From: Triatoma infestans
Taxonomy: Eukaryota > Arthropoda > Insecta > Hemiptera > Reduviidae
Direction of reading: 5' to 3'
Assembly: GCA_011037195.1 (NCBI GenBank)
Contig: JAAEAF010001531.1
Location: 1-64,000, forward strand
Length of the DNA: 64,000 bases
Part shown: positions 1 to 9,850 of the stretch, one piece after another
Layout of the letters: the number at the start of each line of letters is the position of its first letter
Numbering within the stretch: position 1 is the stretch's first letter
Translations under genes and position numbers: made by a program
Notes under the pieces: generated by a model
The model's input: only the letters and a program-made list of their open reading frames with translations
Database searches by the model: none
What the model was told of the DNA's origin: nothing

Positions 1-1849
1 TGCGACTGGGGTCGGTACTTTCGGACCCACATTTTCTTGAGAATGGAATACCTCAAGGGTCGGTACTGAGTGTCACATTATTCACGATTGCGGTTAATTG
101 TCTAGCCGAAGTTGTAGGTGACCCTCTCCAAGTATCTTTGACCCACTCCAAGTATCTTTATATGTTGATGACCTCGCACTTTATTTATCAGGGGCTGATC
201 TCTGCAAGGTCAAAGAAACCTTACAACAGGCAATAGACAGAGTGGCTGATGAGGCTTCTAGGAACGGATTTAAATTCTCTAGGACAAAGACGGTGTGCCT
301 ACACTTTTGCCGGTTGAGGCATGAGCATAGCCCCCCCATTTTGTTTCTGGATGGCACACCAATTCAATATAAGGAAAGCATCCGATTCCTGGGCCTCATA
401 TTCGATACTAAGTTAACCTGGCAGGATCATATAGACTATACATGTAAGAAAGCAAGGAGAACCCTCGATATTTTAAAATTTCTTGGCAGCTATAAATGGG
501 GTGCGGAGCGGGAGATCTTAAAGCGTATCTTTATCGCACTTACTCGCTCCAAACTGGAATATGGAGCGCCAATATATAGCTCAGCGCGCAAGTCACGCCT
601 GAAGTTATTAGATAGAATTTACAATGAAGGCATTAGGTTATTCACAGGCGCCTTCCGAACCAGTCCTTTACAGAGTCTCTACGTAGAGTCGGGGATGCTA
701 CCACCTCAGCTTAGAAGAGAACAGCTTACCCTGACCTACATTGCCGGAATATGGGGAAAGCGGTTTCATCCGTTATTTCACACCATATTTGAGAGCCCAC
801 ATGAACAAGAATTCCGCCATCAACGTACGCGAACGCGACCTCTCGGGGTCCGAGCTCTAGAAATGTTAGAAGCGGAAGGAATTGAGTTTGGGCCAGTGGA
901 GGGTTGGGGCTTTGCTCTCTCACCTCCCTGGTTATTACCTTCCGCAAGCGTTCGCATGGACCTGGCAATATACAAAAAAGAAGAAACACCATCCGTCGTC
1001 TATAGACAAAACTTGCTACAACTATTAAAGTTCTATAACGACTTCCGACCTATCTTTACAGATGGGTCGAAGATAGGCGACGGCGTGGGTAGCGCCGTGT
1101 ACCCGGAGGGAGTTACCCTCAGTTGGACACTCCCTCAGTATGCAACCGTGTACACGGCGGAGATGTTCGCAATTTGCCAGGCCATAAACTTGATCAAAGA
1201 AAAAAGATATAATAAGTCACTAATATTGGCGGACTCATTAAGCGTATTAATGGCTCTCCGGGATAAATTCTCGACAGACCCAATGGTCATAAAGTTATAC
1301 AATTTGCTGTTTCAACTAAGCGCACATGGTCAAAGGGTGACGTTCGCCTGGGTGCCGGGCCACATTGGTGTGTCCGGTAACGAAAAGGCGGACGAGGCGG
1401 CCAAACGAGCTGCCTCTAGTTATACTGAAGTTGTCACACCTGTGCGTCCCACTGACTTACAAATTTTCATGAAAAATCTTATAAATAAAAAATGGCAAAG
1501 TCAGTGGGACAGGACAAATGAAAAATTAAAAGAAATTAAGCCATGTGTGCGAAATGCTACAGTCGAGAACTTCCCGCGGCATGAATCAGTTATACTTATG
1601 AGGCTAAGGATTGGTCACACACGTGTGACACATGGGCACCTCCTTATTGGTGAAAGAAGACCGAGGTGCCCTCGATGCCGAGAAAGGCTAACGGTGGCAC
1701 ATGTGTTGGTAGGATGTCAGGCTCTGCATACACAAAGGGAAGGAGCAGGCCTGCCATATGACAAGCGCGCTATTTTACAAGAGGGTTCTCCTTACACAAG
1801 GAGGCTATTTACTTATTTAAGATCTATAAATGTATATAATAAAATTTAG
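1..1849 (+). pseudogene. LINE ORF2: RT palm end, RNase H, zinc finger
   Basis: The protein would copy the element's own RNA by target-primed reverse transcription. The RT motif GIPQGSVLS is readable from 45 in frame 3, whereas the active-site YVDD (161-172) and everything downstream are in frame 2; a 20-bp tandem duplication at 120-159 separates the two frames. The downstream open frame (242-1849, 535 codons) is uninterrupted. It carries an RNase H domain with all four acidic residues: D274 (DGSK), E307 (YTAE), D331 (LADS) and D384 (EKADEA), plus the GHIG histidine. A zinc finger C476-x2-C479-x7-H487-x4-C492 follows. The stop is TAG at 1847. The methionine at 242 is only the first codon available in a longer frame, not a real start. 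Apart from the palm duplication the copy looks young. Confidence 0.88.
120..159 (+). repeat. 20-bp tandem duplication just before the RT active site
   Basis: Bases 120-139 and 140-159 are the same 20-mer (GACCC-CTCCAAGTATCTTT) with one T/A difference at its sixth base. Because 20 is not a multiple of 3, the duplication moves the upstream RT frame out of phase with the YVDD motif at 161-172. Without one copy the RT would read through. Confidence 0.93.
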
Positions 1850-1873
1850 GTTAGTACTTAGATTAGGTGAATC

Positions 1874-1903
1874 TGGGTGAAGGAATATCGAGTACTTCAC
1901 CCA
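1874..1903 (+). other. 3'UTR hairpin 1
   Basis: Stem TGGGTGAAG (1874-1882) pairs perfectly with CTTCACCCA (1895-1903). The loop is GAATATCGAGTA (12 nt). Confidence 0.85.
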
Positions 1904-1926
1904 ATTAGGTTAGTTTATTTATTATA

Positions 1927-1958
1927 AAGGGGAAAGGAATATCGAGTACTTTCCCCTT
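1927..1958 (+). other. 3'UTR hairpin 2
   Basis: Stem AAGGGGAAAG (1927-1936) pairs perfectly with CTTTCCCCTT (1949-1958). The 12-nt loop is identical to that of hairpin 1 although the stem sequence is different. Confidence 0.87.
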
Positions 1959-1959
1959 G

Positions 1960-2150
1960 TGTGAATGAATAGTATGAATGAATCATTAGCATGAATGTAT
2001 TTATTTGCAAAAATGTATTTATAAGCGTGAATGTATTTTATTGGTCTGAATGTATTTATTGGCGAGAAAGTATTTATTAGGATGAATGTTTTTCTTTTAG
2101 TAGTTTGAATGTATTTATTGGCGAGAATGTTAGCATGAATGCTTAGAGTA
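1960..2150 (+). repeat. degenerate tandem repeat (GAATGTATTTATTGG-like)
   Basis: Irregular copies of a unit resembling GAATGTATTTATTGGC recur roughly every 20-30 bp between hairpins 2 and 3 (for example near 1993, 2030, 2049 and 2107). It lies inside the LINE 3'UTR. Confidence 0.7.
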
Positions 2151-2165
2151 GGTTTTCTTTTATCA

Positions 2166-2202
2166 GGGGTTGAAAGAAAATTTATAAAAGTATTTCAACC
2201 CC
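2166..2202 (+). other. 3'UTR hairpin 3
   Basis: Stem GGGGTTGAAA (2166-2175) pairs perfectly with TTTCAACCCC (2193-2202). The 17-nt loop again begins with GAA and ends with AGTA. Confidence 0.85.
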
Positions 2203-2236
2203 ATAGCTTTAAGTTAAACTTAATTGATCATTTTAA

Positions 2237-2272
2237 GATGTGCAGGAACATTAGTTTAAAGTACTGCACATC
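2237..2272 (+). other. 3'UTR hairpin 4
   Basis: Stem GATGTGCAG (2237-2245) pairs perfectly with CTGCACATC (2264-2272). The 18-nt loop begins with GAA and ends with AGTA, as in hairpin 3. Confidence 0.85.
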
Positions 2273-2653
2273 CAAGTTATACAGTAAATAGCCTCTTCCA
2301 CGATATTAGTGTATTACAATTAATTGTTAATTAAAGATAGCAATTTAATTATTTTGTAAATAATACTCTTAATAAACACCTTTATTATATATAGCTTAAT
2401 GAATAAACAGTAATTTTGTTACATTAAAGTCGACCCCAGTTATTAATAAAATAAGGGATGGCACAAACAATAATCCCACACTCTCCCTCGTCGACTAGAT
2501 CGATGATATAAGAGGGGATGTGTGGGTAGATCCTCGAATACCTGTGGCTCCCCCTGCCTTGCTGAGCAAGGTGTTGTGTGTGGAAGCCACACAGGTTAAC
2601 CTGTGCCATCCCAGCTCGAGTGGCCATAGAACGAGAAAGTTTAAACGAGTGGA

Positions 2654-2683
2654 GGCGCTAATGACCATGGCAGTCGATGCGCC
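2654..2683 (+). promoter_or_regulatory. LINE 3'-terminal hairpin, shared with SINEs
   Basis: GGCGC (2654-2658) pairs with GCGCC (2679-2683) around a 20-nt loop beginning TAATGACCAT, immediately before the A-rich tail. The same 30-nt block ends the SINE at 62233-62482 (25 of 30 bases identical, both stem arms conserved). It is the likely RT-recognition element. Confidence 0.8.
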
Positions 2684-2686
2684 GGG

Positions 2687-2742
2687 GAAAAAAAAAAAAA
2701 AAATAAAAAAAAAAAAAAAAAAAATAAAAAAAAAATAAATAA
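2687..2742 (+). repeat. A-rich 3' tail of the LINE
   Basis: A long A-run broken by single T residues (AAAT/AAATAA pattern) follows the terminal hairpin. This is the usual end of a retrotransposed copy. Confidence 0.85.
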
Positions 2743-2743
2743 T

Positions 2744-4062
2744 GGCTTGAAACACTCAAAAAAATTTCTTTTACTGCAGTTTACAAAATTGTAATTGACA
2801 AATTTTATAGTTAGTATACCAAACATTAATGAAATTAGTCGGTGTTTTTTTATGGAGAAAAAGTCGCAAAAACTGTTCAGTAAAAGCGCATTTCTGGTTT
2901 ACTAATTTTCTTGAAACTCGTAATTTTGGCCATTTATTTATTTCTAATTAATTTTATTTGGATGGTAGAATTGTATAATCAACTATGATAGCACTTTGGA
3001 GGAAAACATCACCCCACCCTTTCCCCAAAACGCCCTTAAATGATTTTACCAGGAGAAATGTTTCAAATAAAAGTTGTAGCTCTTTATTAGGAATAGTTCA
3101 GAATCGTTGGAGCGGTTTTACAGAAAATAAGAGGAAACTGAAAAATGCTTTACAGCAAAAAACGCACTTCCTGGTCATCCGATTTTCTTCCAACTTGGAA
3201 TTTCGACAACATATTTAATTCTAACTAATATTATTCGGATGATGGAATTGTGTAGTAAATGGAAATAGTACTTTAGAAGGAAACGTAACCCATCTCTCCC
3301 AAAAGTACTCTTATCACATGTCAAATTAGTTCCCGGCTATCCGCAAAGAACGCCAAGGTCGTATAAAAAGAAACGAAGCCAACCAAGGGTTGGTGATGAA
3401 GCACCCCTACCACAGGTGTCTAAATTGAAGGAAAAAAGGACAGTGAACGCCCTATTCTATCACCACCTTCAAGAGCGAAGACACCTTCCGCACTACCAGC
3501 CAACAACAAACGTTCAGTCTACAAACCACACACTTGCCTATCTCTCAGTCTCTCATTGAGTTTCTCTCCCAATCCTTAGAATCATAAGTGCGTATATATT
3601 AATTATAGTGTAGTAGTAATAGTATTTAGTTATTAATTTTTAACCCCTGAAACTCCCACTACACTTAAATGAATATTTCCCGGAGAAATGTTTCAAATAA
3701 AAAAGAAAGCTACAGCTCTTTGTATGTGTAGGTTGATATATCAAGTTTAAAGAAATTCGTTTGGAGCCGTTTTCGAGAAAATTACAAAAAAACTGATGAA
3801 ACCATTCAGTAAAGTAACACTTCCGGTTGAAAAGCTTATTCTCAGGTCTCCTGGTAGCACATTAAAGAAAGATTATGTTTGAACATGCTGCAATTTTTCG
3901 TTTTTAGATATGCTGTTCCAAACAGTCAAACACACACAGACGAATTGCTAAATACCACCACTTTTTTGGACAACCTCAAAACGGATATTTTCGATGAAAA
4001 CTCCATATCAAAAATTTGACACGATTACAATACTTCCTCTTATTAATAGGAAGAGAGTAAAA
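2744..4062 (-). mobile_element. family R copy, interrupted
   Basis: On the minus strand this reads from the R 5' palindrome (near 4040-4062, ATTAATAGGAAG-type, partly decayed) to the 3' tail at 2744 (TTTGAGTGTTTCAAGCC, decayed hairpin). The CCGGAAGT landmark lies near 3830, and the microsatellite position (near 3935) holds only a few CA units. The copy is split by a 350-bp insertion at 3314-3663. No coding capacity. Confidence 0.8.
3314..3663. mobile_element. 350-bp insertion inside an R copy (solo-LTR candidate)
   Basis: R sequence stops at CTCTTA (3308-3313) and resumes with CTTAAATGAAT at 3664, so CTTA is duplicated on both sides (3310-3313 and 3664-3667). The insert is richer in GC than its surroundings and has a TATAAAAAG box at 3362. 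A TG..CA span runs from 3319 to 3663 just inside its ends. A 4-bp duplication and a TATA box would suit a solo LTR, but I see no clean terminal dinucleotides at the exact duplication boundary, so the class remains open. Confidence 0.55.
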
Positions 4063-4063
4063 A

Positions 4064-4175
4064 TGTAATGGTGTGAAACACTCACACGACTTTCTCTTAC
4101 TCCAATTAATGCAGTTTAATGGACGACTTTTCTTTAAAATTATAATGTTCATAAACGTAGTTTTTTGGCTTGTCA
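4064..4175 (-). mobile_element. family R 3'-end fragment
   Basis: The R tail (hairpin GTGTGA..TCACAC at 4073-4090, read on the minus strand, then CTTTCTCTTACTCC) starts directly where the neighbouring R copy ends, giving a head-to-tail pair. Only about 110 bp are present. Confidence 0.75.
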
Positions 4176-5350
4176 TAAAAAAAAAAGGTGGTAGGAATAA
4201 TCATGTATATCTGAGTGTAACTTGTGTAGCAGGGTCATCTTTTTTCTCTCTCCAAGAAATCGTGGACATTCCACACAATTGATAGGCCAGCTGGATCGTT
4301 TGAGCTCAAATTATTAACATGTTCAATAGGTATAATACGTAAGAATTAAAATTCCCTGATTTTTGTCTCTTTGCATATTTGTCCCATGATTATTTTTATT
4401 ATTTTTTAACGTTTTTATATTACCGAAGCGAGCAAGAACCATCAACAAGCAATTTTGCAGCTGGAAAGTGAAAACAATGGAGAAACAGGGAACTGGAGAA
4501 GTACTGGAGGGATATGGGGACATGTGAATCTTGGCTAAAAGATTTTTAAAAAATTTTAAAAAAGACAGGGTGGTCCTTGGTAGATGTATTGGCTGAATAT
4601 ACACTTTGGTAGCCAGTGATTTACACATAATAGGCAGAGAGGAAGGAACGTTTAGTCCATTGTGCAGAATTATTCCTAGATCAGTGTTCTATGTGAAAAA
4701 AAACTGGTTGATGGTTGATGTAGTTTGTACACACACTCTCACACACACAAAAGAGAAAGTAATTAGGACGATTTTATATCAAGTAATTACTTTCCCAAGC
4801 AAATATATTTTCAACAAACGGAAATTACTTTAACCAGGCAGAAAATGAATCTTTCTAAAGTCGTAATTGTAATATTCTTTACTAACGTACTGAATACAAA
4901 ATCACATTAAATTATCTTGGAATATTTATCCTTTGCAAATATTAAACAAATTGTATGAAAGAATATTTGTAGTTACTCTAGTGCCGTGGTGAGGTCAAGT
5001 CTAAAACTTAAGAGCTCAACAGAAAAAGAGCGAAGGGCATGTAGAAGAAGAAAGAAAGAGGTCCGCTCTTTTTTTTGTTAAAGAAAATAAAATTAAAAAA
5101 AAAAAGAAAAAAAAAAAGTACATGATATTTTATTTCTTCACAGCTGTTTGGAGAGTAGGCAATAGAGTGGGGGGTGAAAATGTTTTCGGCCAAACTGCAA
5201 GAAGTGGGTGGGGGCTTGGTGGTGGAGCCGAGAAATAAAATAAAACTAAAAAAAAAAAACTTATGGCAGAGAAAGAGATGAGATTGCCAGAGGAAGTCTT
5301 AGAGAATTTTTTTTTTTTTTTTTTTAAAGGGAGGGGAGAAACGACTGTTG
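4176..5350. other. no gene recognised; purine-rich AT sequence
   Basis: No coding or repeat family match seen. From 5000 onward the plus strand is strongly purine-biased (GAGA/AAAG/GGGAGG tracts with A-runs and T-runs). Confidence 0.6.
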
Positions 5351-5668
5351 AACTTCAACTCTTTAAAGACGTATTTTTATTCATTAGATACCAAAAAAAA
5401 AAAAAATAGAAATTATTTAGAAGCCTAAAGGAAAAACCCTTAAATAGTTTGAAGGTTATGTTATTATGGTTAATATGAAACATGTAGATACCTAATATAT
5501 ATATATATATATATAATAAAAAATACTTGTGTGGTGTAATGGAGTAACGTACAAACAAACATACACCTGGTGCTGCCAAATACACACTACACTAAGCGTA
5601 TTATTAATAGTTTATAGTAAAGGCTGGGTTACGCTTGGACGAACCTGAATATACTAAACTAGTCGCAA

Positions 5669-5695
5669 TATATATATATATATATACACACACAC

Positions 5696-5730
<35 letters not shown>
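5669..5730. repeat. compound (TA)n-(CA)n-(TG)n microsatellite
   Basis: Alternating TA, then CA, ATATG and a long TG run. The CA and TG parts are complementary and could fold on themselves. Confidence 0.9.
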
Positions 5731-5732
<2 letters not shown>

Positions 5733-5944
5733 AGTTTTGCTCTACGTGTTTGTAATAATAAAATAATAATAATAGTAGTAGTAATAATCCTAATAAAATG
5801 CTACCGTACTTTTCCTCTGTTTTTTATAATTATAAAAAAAAAAAATTCTATTTATGAAATACAGATATTTTAAAAATAAGAAATATAAGTCTATAAGATT
5901 AAATATATATATAAAAAAAAAAAAACTGTGATCAGAAACACGCA

Positions 5945-6235
5945 GACGCAACTTAAGGTCTTAACTGCAGTTTGTAAAATTGTAACAGACAAAATTTTAT
6001 ATTTAGTAGACCAAATTTAATAAAATTCATTGGTGTTTCTTTTTACACCGGAGAAAATTATAAAAACTGAAAAAAATGCACTTCCGGTTTTACTAATTTT
6101 ATCTTGAGACTTGAAAATTTTGGCAATTTATTTATTTCTAATTAATTTTCATTAAATTGTAGATAAATTGTAAATAAATCAACTGAAGATAACATTTTAG
6201 TGGAAAACCATTCTTAGAAGATTTTTGAAGAGGCC
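5945..6235 (-). mobile_element. family R fragment (3' half)
   Basis: Minus-strand R: CACTTCCGGTTTTACTAATTTT near 6080, the ATTTATTTCTAATTAATTT block near 6130, and the internal end of the 3' region at 5965-6010. It lacks both termini. Confidence 0.7.
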
Positions 6236-6377
6236 GTATTATTGGTGCTCACGTGAATTAGCTTAAATTTAAATTTACACATGCTTTCTCAATTTTAACA
6301 TAGAATGTATACATGTAAAATCCCCAGGTACCATTTTTATGGCCAGCCCAATTTTTTTTTTAATTGTATTCATTTAG

Positions 6378-6420
6378 AATAAGAGAAAGCCGTGTGAGTG
6401 TTTCACATAACATTTTTTTT
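6378..6420 (+). mobile_element. solo 3' tail of family R
   Basis: AATAAGAGAAAGCCGTGTG followed by AGTGTTTCACA and a T-run: the R end without a body upstream. Confidence 0.75.
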
Positions 6421-6714
6421 CTTCACTAAACTGCAATAGACAACTTTCAAAGTTCACAAATTTTAATGAGTTATACAAAGACATATTGTGGTGACTGTAT
6501 TTAAAAATAAATAACTAAATAAAGTAGGCCTAATATTTATAGTTTTTTTTTTAATTTGTTATGTTTAACTAATATCTACACAGAGTGAAGTTTTAAGATA
6601 ATTAGCAAAAATAACGACCCTCTTTATAGTTACGAAACTTAACACATTACTGCGTAGAATGTAATTGCTTTGTATACATAATATAGTATGTCCTTCAATA
6701 ACAGTGGAAATCGT

Positions 6715-6762
6715 TTATTATTATTATTATTATTATTTTTATTTTTATTATTATTACTTGTT
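6715..6762. repeat. (TTA)n microsatellite
   Basis: ATT/TTA units over about 48 bp with two TTTTT interruptions. Confidence 0.85.
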
Positions 6763-7065
6763 GTGTCAAGTATGTGGTACTGCAATTTGCTTTTACTCAT
6801 ATATACATTTATATTGCTGCACTAATCTAACGGGTAACTAATTTTACTTAGTTTATATTATATATATCTTAATGTTTATTATGATTAGTATTTGTGAAAC
6901 AGTGTAAACAGATTTCATAAACTAAAAAAATGTTATTTTATTTCTTTCTACATTTTAAAATGGCTGCTCTGGATTTGTTAATTATGCAGAAGGTTGAAAA
7001 AAAAAAAGAAAAACACTACAGCAACTTATCAACTTGTCTTATTGTCTCTGCAGGTTATGTTTTTT

Positions 7066-8170
7066 TTTTATTACTTTCACTTTCTCTTTCATTCAACCCA
7101 GTAAGAGGAAGTATTGGGATCGTGTGAAATTTTCAATATCGATGTTTCACCGGAAATTTCAAAAATGAAAATTCCCAGGAAGCTCAAATTTTGTATTACG
7201 TTTAAGTGGTACCATCCCAGTATATCTGACACAAAGATTTCAGGCAAAACAAAACCTAAACTGAAACTGCGACATTACTGAATGAATGGTTATTTTTAGT
7301 TTTTTCCCGATTTTCTTTAAACGCCATTTAATATCAACATAATTTTCAGGAAAATTGATTTTTTGGTGGGTTCGGGGGGCTGGGGGGACAGTAACGTTAA
7401 GCTTTCCTCTAAAATACCACTTCAGAAATATGTATATACTTTAACAACCTATATAATATTAATAAACACTAATAGCATTGCTAGAATTCCAAATTTGGAA
7501 GAAATTCGTTAATCGGAAGTGCACCCTTACAAAATAAGTTTTTTTTTTTAAATTTTCTAGAAAACTATCATAATGATCACCCGCAAGGGGTATCTGTTGA
7601 CTTAGGGGAGAAGCGACCCCAAGGGTTACCAACAGCTCAGTACATTTAAACACTCTATGCTTTACAGACAAGGAAAAGCACAATACAACAGCTAGGGTCT
7701 CCGTCCCTAGGATGGAGGTGAAACCCTAGGTGAAACCAAGGTAGAAGGAAGGGATTAGCTCAGTGATAGGGCGCTGGACTAGCAACGCGGAGGTCCCGGA
7801 TTCCAATCCAGCATGCTATGCTGCCCTAGATTTTTCTGTTCCTAGGAGCCTCTACACTCCGATAATGGGCAGTGTTATCTGTAACTAGAGAACACTGCTT
7901 TCTAGGCCGGCTGTGCATTGGAGAAGGCTCCGGGGGCGGGGGGAGGCACAATAGATCTTTCAGGTCGCAGTGCAATAATCCCCTACAACAATCTACAATC
8001 TTGAAAATGACAATAGGCGATTTTATTTAAAGTTAGCGCGCTAACAGTACAGTAATTACAAACGTACCATTTTTTTTTTATTTGAAACTTGTTTCTAAAA
8101 AAAAAAGTGACTTTAAGGAATTTGGGAGTGGGAGAATTTGGGGAATTTGAGGAGCACAGTCTAGTGGACA
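7066..8170 (+). mobile_element. family R variant copy split by a SINE
   Basis: R landmarks run 7066-7578: 5' hairpin region, GTGTGAAATTTTC, CACCGGAAAT, AAGCTTTCCTCTAAAATACC, and AATCGGAAGTGCA at 7510. They resume at about 8007 (GATTTTATTTAAAGTT, TTTATTTGAAACTTG). The AATTGATTTTTTGG..GTAACGTTAAGC version of the unit defines a subfamily also seen at 19125 and 26515. The SINE at 7579-7990 sits in between. Confidence 0.72.
7579..7990 (+). mobile_element. tRNA-derived SINE, long form
   Basis: About 410 bp matched along its length, with gaps, by the reverse complement of 57903-58311. A 165-bp 5' extension (CCCGCAAGG..GGGTCTCCG) precedes a tRNA-like head at 7751-7812 with an A-box (TTAGCTCAGTGATAGGGC) and a decayed B-box (GGATTCCAATCC). 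A body containing GAACACTGCT and a tail GGCACAATAGATC..GCAGTGCAATAATCC follow. There is no poly(A). The tail differs from the LINE-like tail of the short form. A SINE is transcribed by RNA polymerase III from the internal boxes and copied by a partner LINE. Confidence 0.8.
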
Positions 8171-8930
8171 ATAATGTAAGCACACCTCTACTGTCTACCT
8201 GGGTACATACTTGTTCCCTACTACCTCTGTATTTATGTAGGATAAATGAGTAAAATTTAATGTTTATCGCACATTTGTCATTTTATATACAATTGTATTT
8301 ATTTTTAAACGGTGCCCGCCTAAGTGCCCTCGTCCAACCAAGTGACTAACATTGCTGACTTTTGTGAGGTCAATCAGATTTCGCTTCTATTAGATCAGCA
8401 ATGCGAGTAAATATTCAGAAGCAACAGTTAGAAGTGGACTCTTATTACGTATGCCAAAAATGCAAAGCCCTAGGAGATTGCTTTTGACGGTAAATGCATT
8501 GGGTCGCATTCTTTCATATGTTCTTCCATGATTTCTGAAACTGATTAATCAGAGAACATTATTAGGACGTTTTCGGTTGCTATATAGAACGATGATTACA
8601 ACAATCATTCGAATCTAATAATGTTGTCTGTGACGTAATTTTCGATGCTTATCTGAAAATTGGGAACGATATTTCTTACAAATTCACCATTAGTATGGAC
8701 TAATTGGAATAACAAAACTATTATTATAAAAATTGATAAGGAAGGTTGCAATTTGACAAGCCGCAGTTGTTAAATTAGTATCTCCTAATGGTGACTTTAG
8801 GAAGGAAATATGAATCGAACAGAAACTGTGTGTACAAATGATTCTTTTGGTACTCATAATCAACGAAAAAAGCTCTTTAATGAATCAAGTCAGGGCCTCA
8901 CAGATTCTCCCGTTCTAGAACTACATCTAC
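8171..8930. other. no gene recognised
   Basis: Moderately AT-rich sequence without a recognisable repeat, RNA or coding signal. Confidence 0.5.
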
Positions 8931-8939
8931 GATTATAGA

Positions 8940-9010
8940 ACTTTAGCTAAGTCGTGGGACATTTAAGATGATTGTCAACCTACTTGCTGGCTACAGGCTT
9001 AAGAAACACT
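8940..9010 (+). pseudogene. decayed LINE C-terminal fragment
   Basis: Codons near 8960-9008 read KMIVNLLAGYRLKKHL, which aligns with the LVGFLTGHCGLRRHL segment that follows RNase H in the LINE copies at 46188-47191 and 63393-64000. It is too short and mutated to say more. Confidence 0.45.
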
Positions 9011-9469
9011 TGTAACCACCATATTATCCTGCCAGGAGACAGCCTTTTTGGATTTACCTAGAAAAAAAGAGCAAAAAGAAATTTTGTTGGAATGGAATCA
9101 GTTTGATTGGATTTGTTTGGTTATGGATTCAACTTCTTGGTGAAGAACTTCTTGCATGATCCTTGCAGAATTCACTTTCTATAATCCTACGCGTTTTTAA
9201 GAAAGTCAAGGTGAGAGTGAAAACTAAACAAATTGGCGCCACTATAGACCAACAAGGTTCACGGTTGTGTAGGTCATCTAATCCTACATATTTAATCTAA
9301 TGTACAATGATTGTAAAATAAAGTTAGAAACTTAGACTTTGATTAACATTTCACCATCAATCAATCATACTCCTTCAACCTCCGGACCATTACAATTCTC
9401 CCAAAACATGGGAGAAGAGGACTGGGGCCTATGGAACTGGGCACTCTTACTCTAAAAGAATTATCAATA

Positions 9470-9850
9470 TCAGAAGATTTTTTATTCTCTCCGATAGTAA
9501 GGCCGCCTTTAAAGCCTTGTGTTCATGTGTGATCATTCTTGAAAAAGTTGTGGGAATATCTTGGCGAACTTAAGAATCTGGGCTGAATTAATACAGCACG
9601 GTAGAAGCATGAAGTTGATGATAGACATGGCTGAAATTCTGGCAAGAAAAAGAGCACCTAACAATCCCCCCCCTTTCTTGGGTCCGGAATCCTTTTGTGA
9701 CATAATCGACCAGTATTTCTAAATCAAAAATGATGAGGTAGACAAGTAAAGCTGGCGTCATTCCTTTTGCCATGGTATGAGCATATAAATGAAGTAATTG
9801 AGGCTAAGTGGAGACTAGGAAACAGTTTGAAAAGATAGGATCAAATTATT
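9470..9850 (+). pseudogene. decayed RNase H fragment of a LINE
   Basis: ILSDSKAAFKALCSCV (from about 9488) matches the ICSDSQAALKALNSCV core around the third catalytic aspartate of the RNase H LINE family in this window. About 150 bp on, LARKRAPNNPPPFLGPE (near 9641-9691) matches FAKLGASLPFIGPE of the same family. Stops and frameshifts separate the parts, so this is an old relic. Confidence 0.6.

Larger units (their letters stand above)
1850..2686 (+). other. LINE 3'UTR with hairpins and degenerate minisatellite
   Basis: Non-coding tail of the LINE. It holds four perfect-stem hairpins (listed separately), a degenerate tandem block at about 1960-2150 built on a GAATGTATTTATTGG-like unit, a GC-richer terminal part (2450-2686), and a terminal 30-nt hairpin. 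Such 3'UTRs are what LINE RTs recognise when they start copying. Confidence 0.75.
1..2742 (+). mobile_element. 3' part of a non-LTR retrotransposon (I-like, RNase H-bearing LINE)
   Basis: The window opens inside the reverse transcriptase of a LINE and contains its RNase H, C-terminal zinc finger, an 830-bp 3'UTR and an A-rich tail at 2687-2742. The 5' end lies outside the window. Directly after the tail, sequence matching the 3' end of family R (minus strand) begins, so the element was inserted at the edge of an R copy. RNase H after the RT and a C-x2-C..H-x4-C finger at the C-terminus place it in the I-superfamily group of arthropod LINEs. The exact clade is not resolved by eye. Confidence 0.9.

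Noticed and set aside
2495..2826. Open frames rich in K or F on either strand around 2500-2830
   Set aside because: They are created by the LINE's A-rich tail and cross its end into an R copy.
5669..5730. Compound TA/CA/TG tract as a regulatory or cruciform element
   Set aside because: It is an ordinary compound microsatellite; similar tracts occur across the window.
7751..7823. Possible true tRNA gene
   Set aside because: A- and B-box spacing is right, but the acceptor stem does not close, the B-box is mutated, and the segment recurs as a SINE head at four other places.
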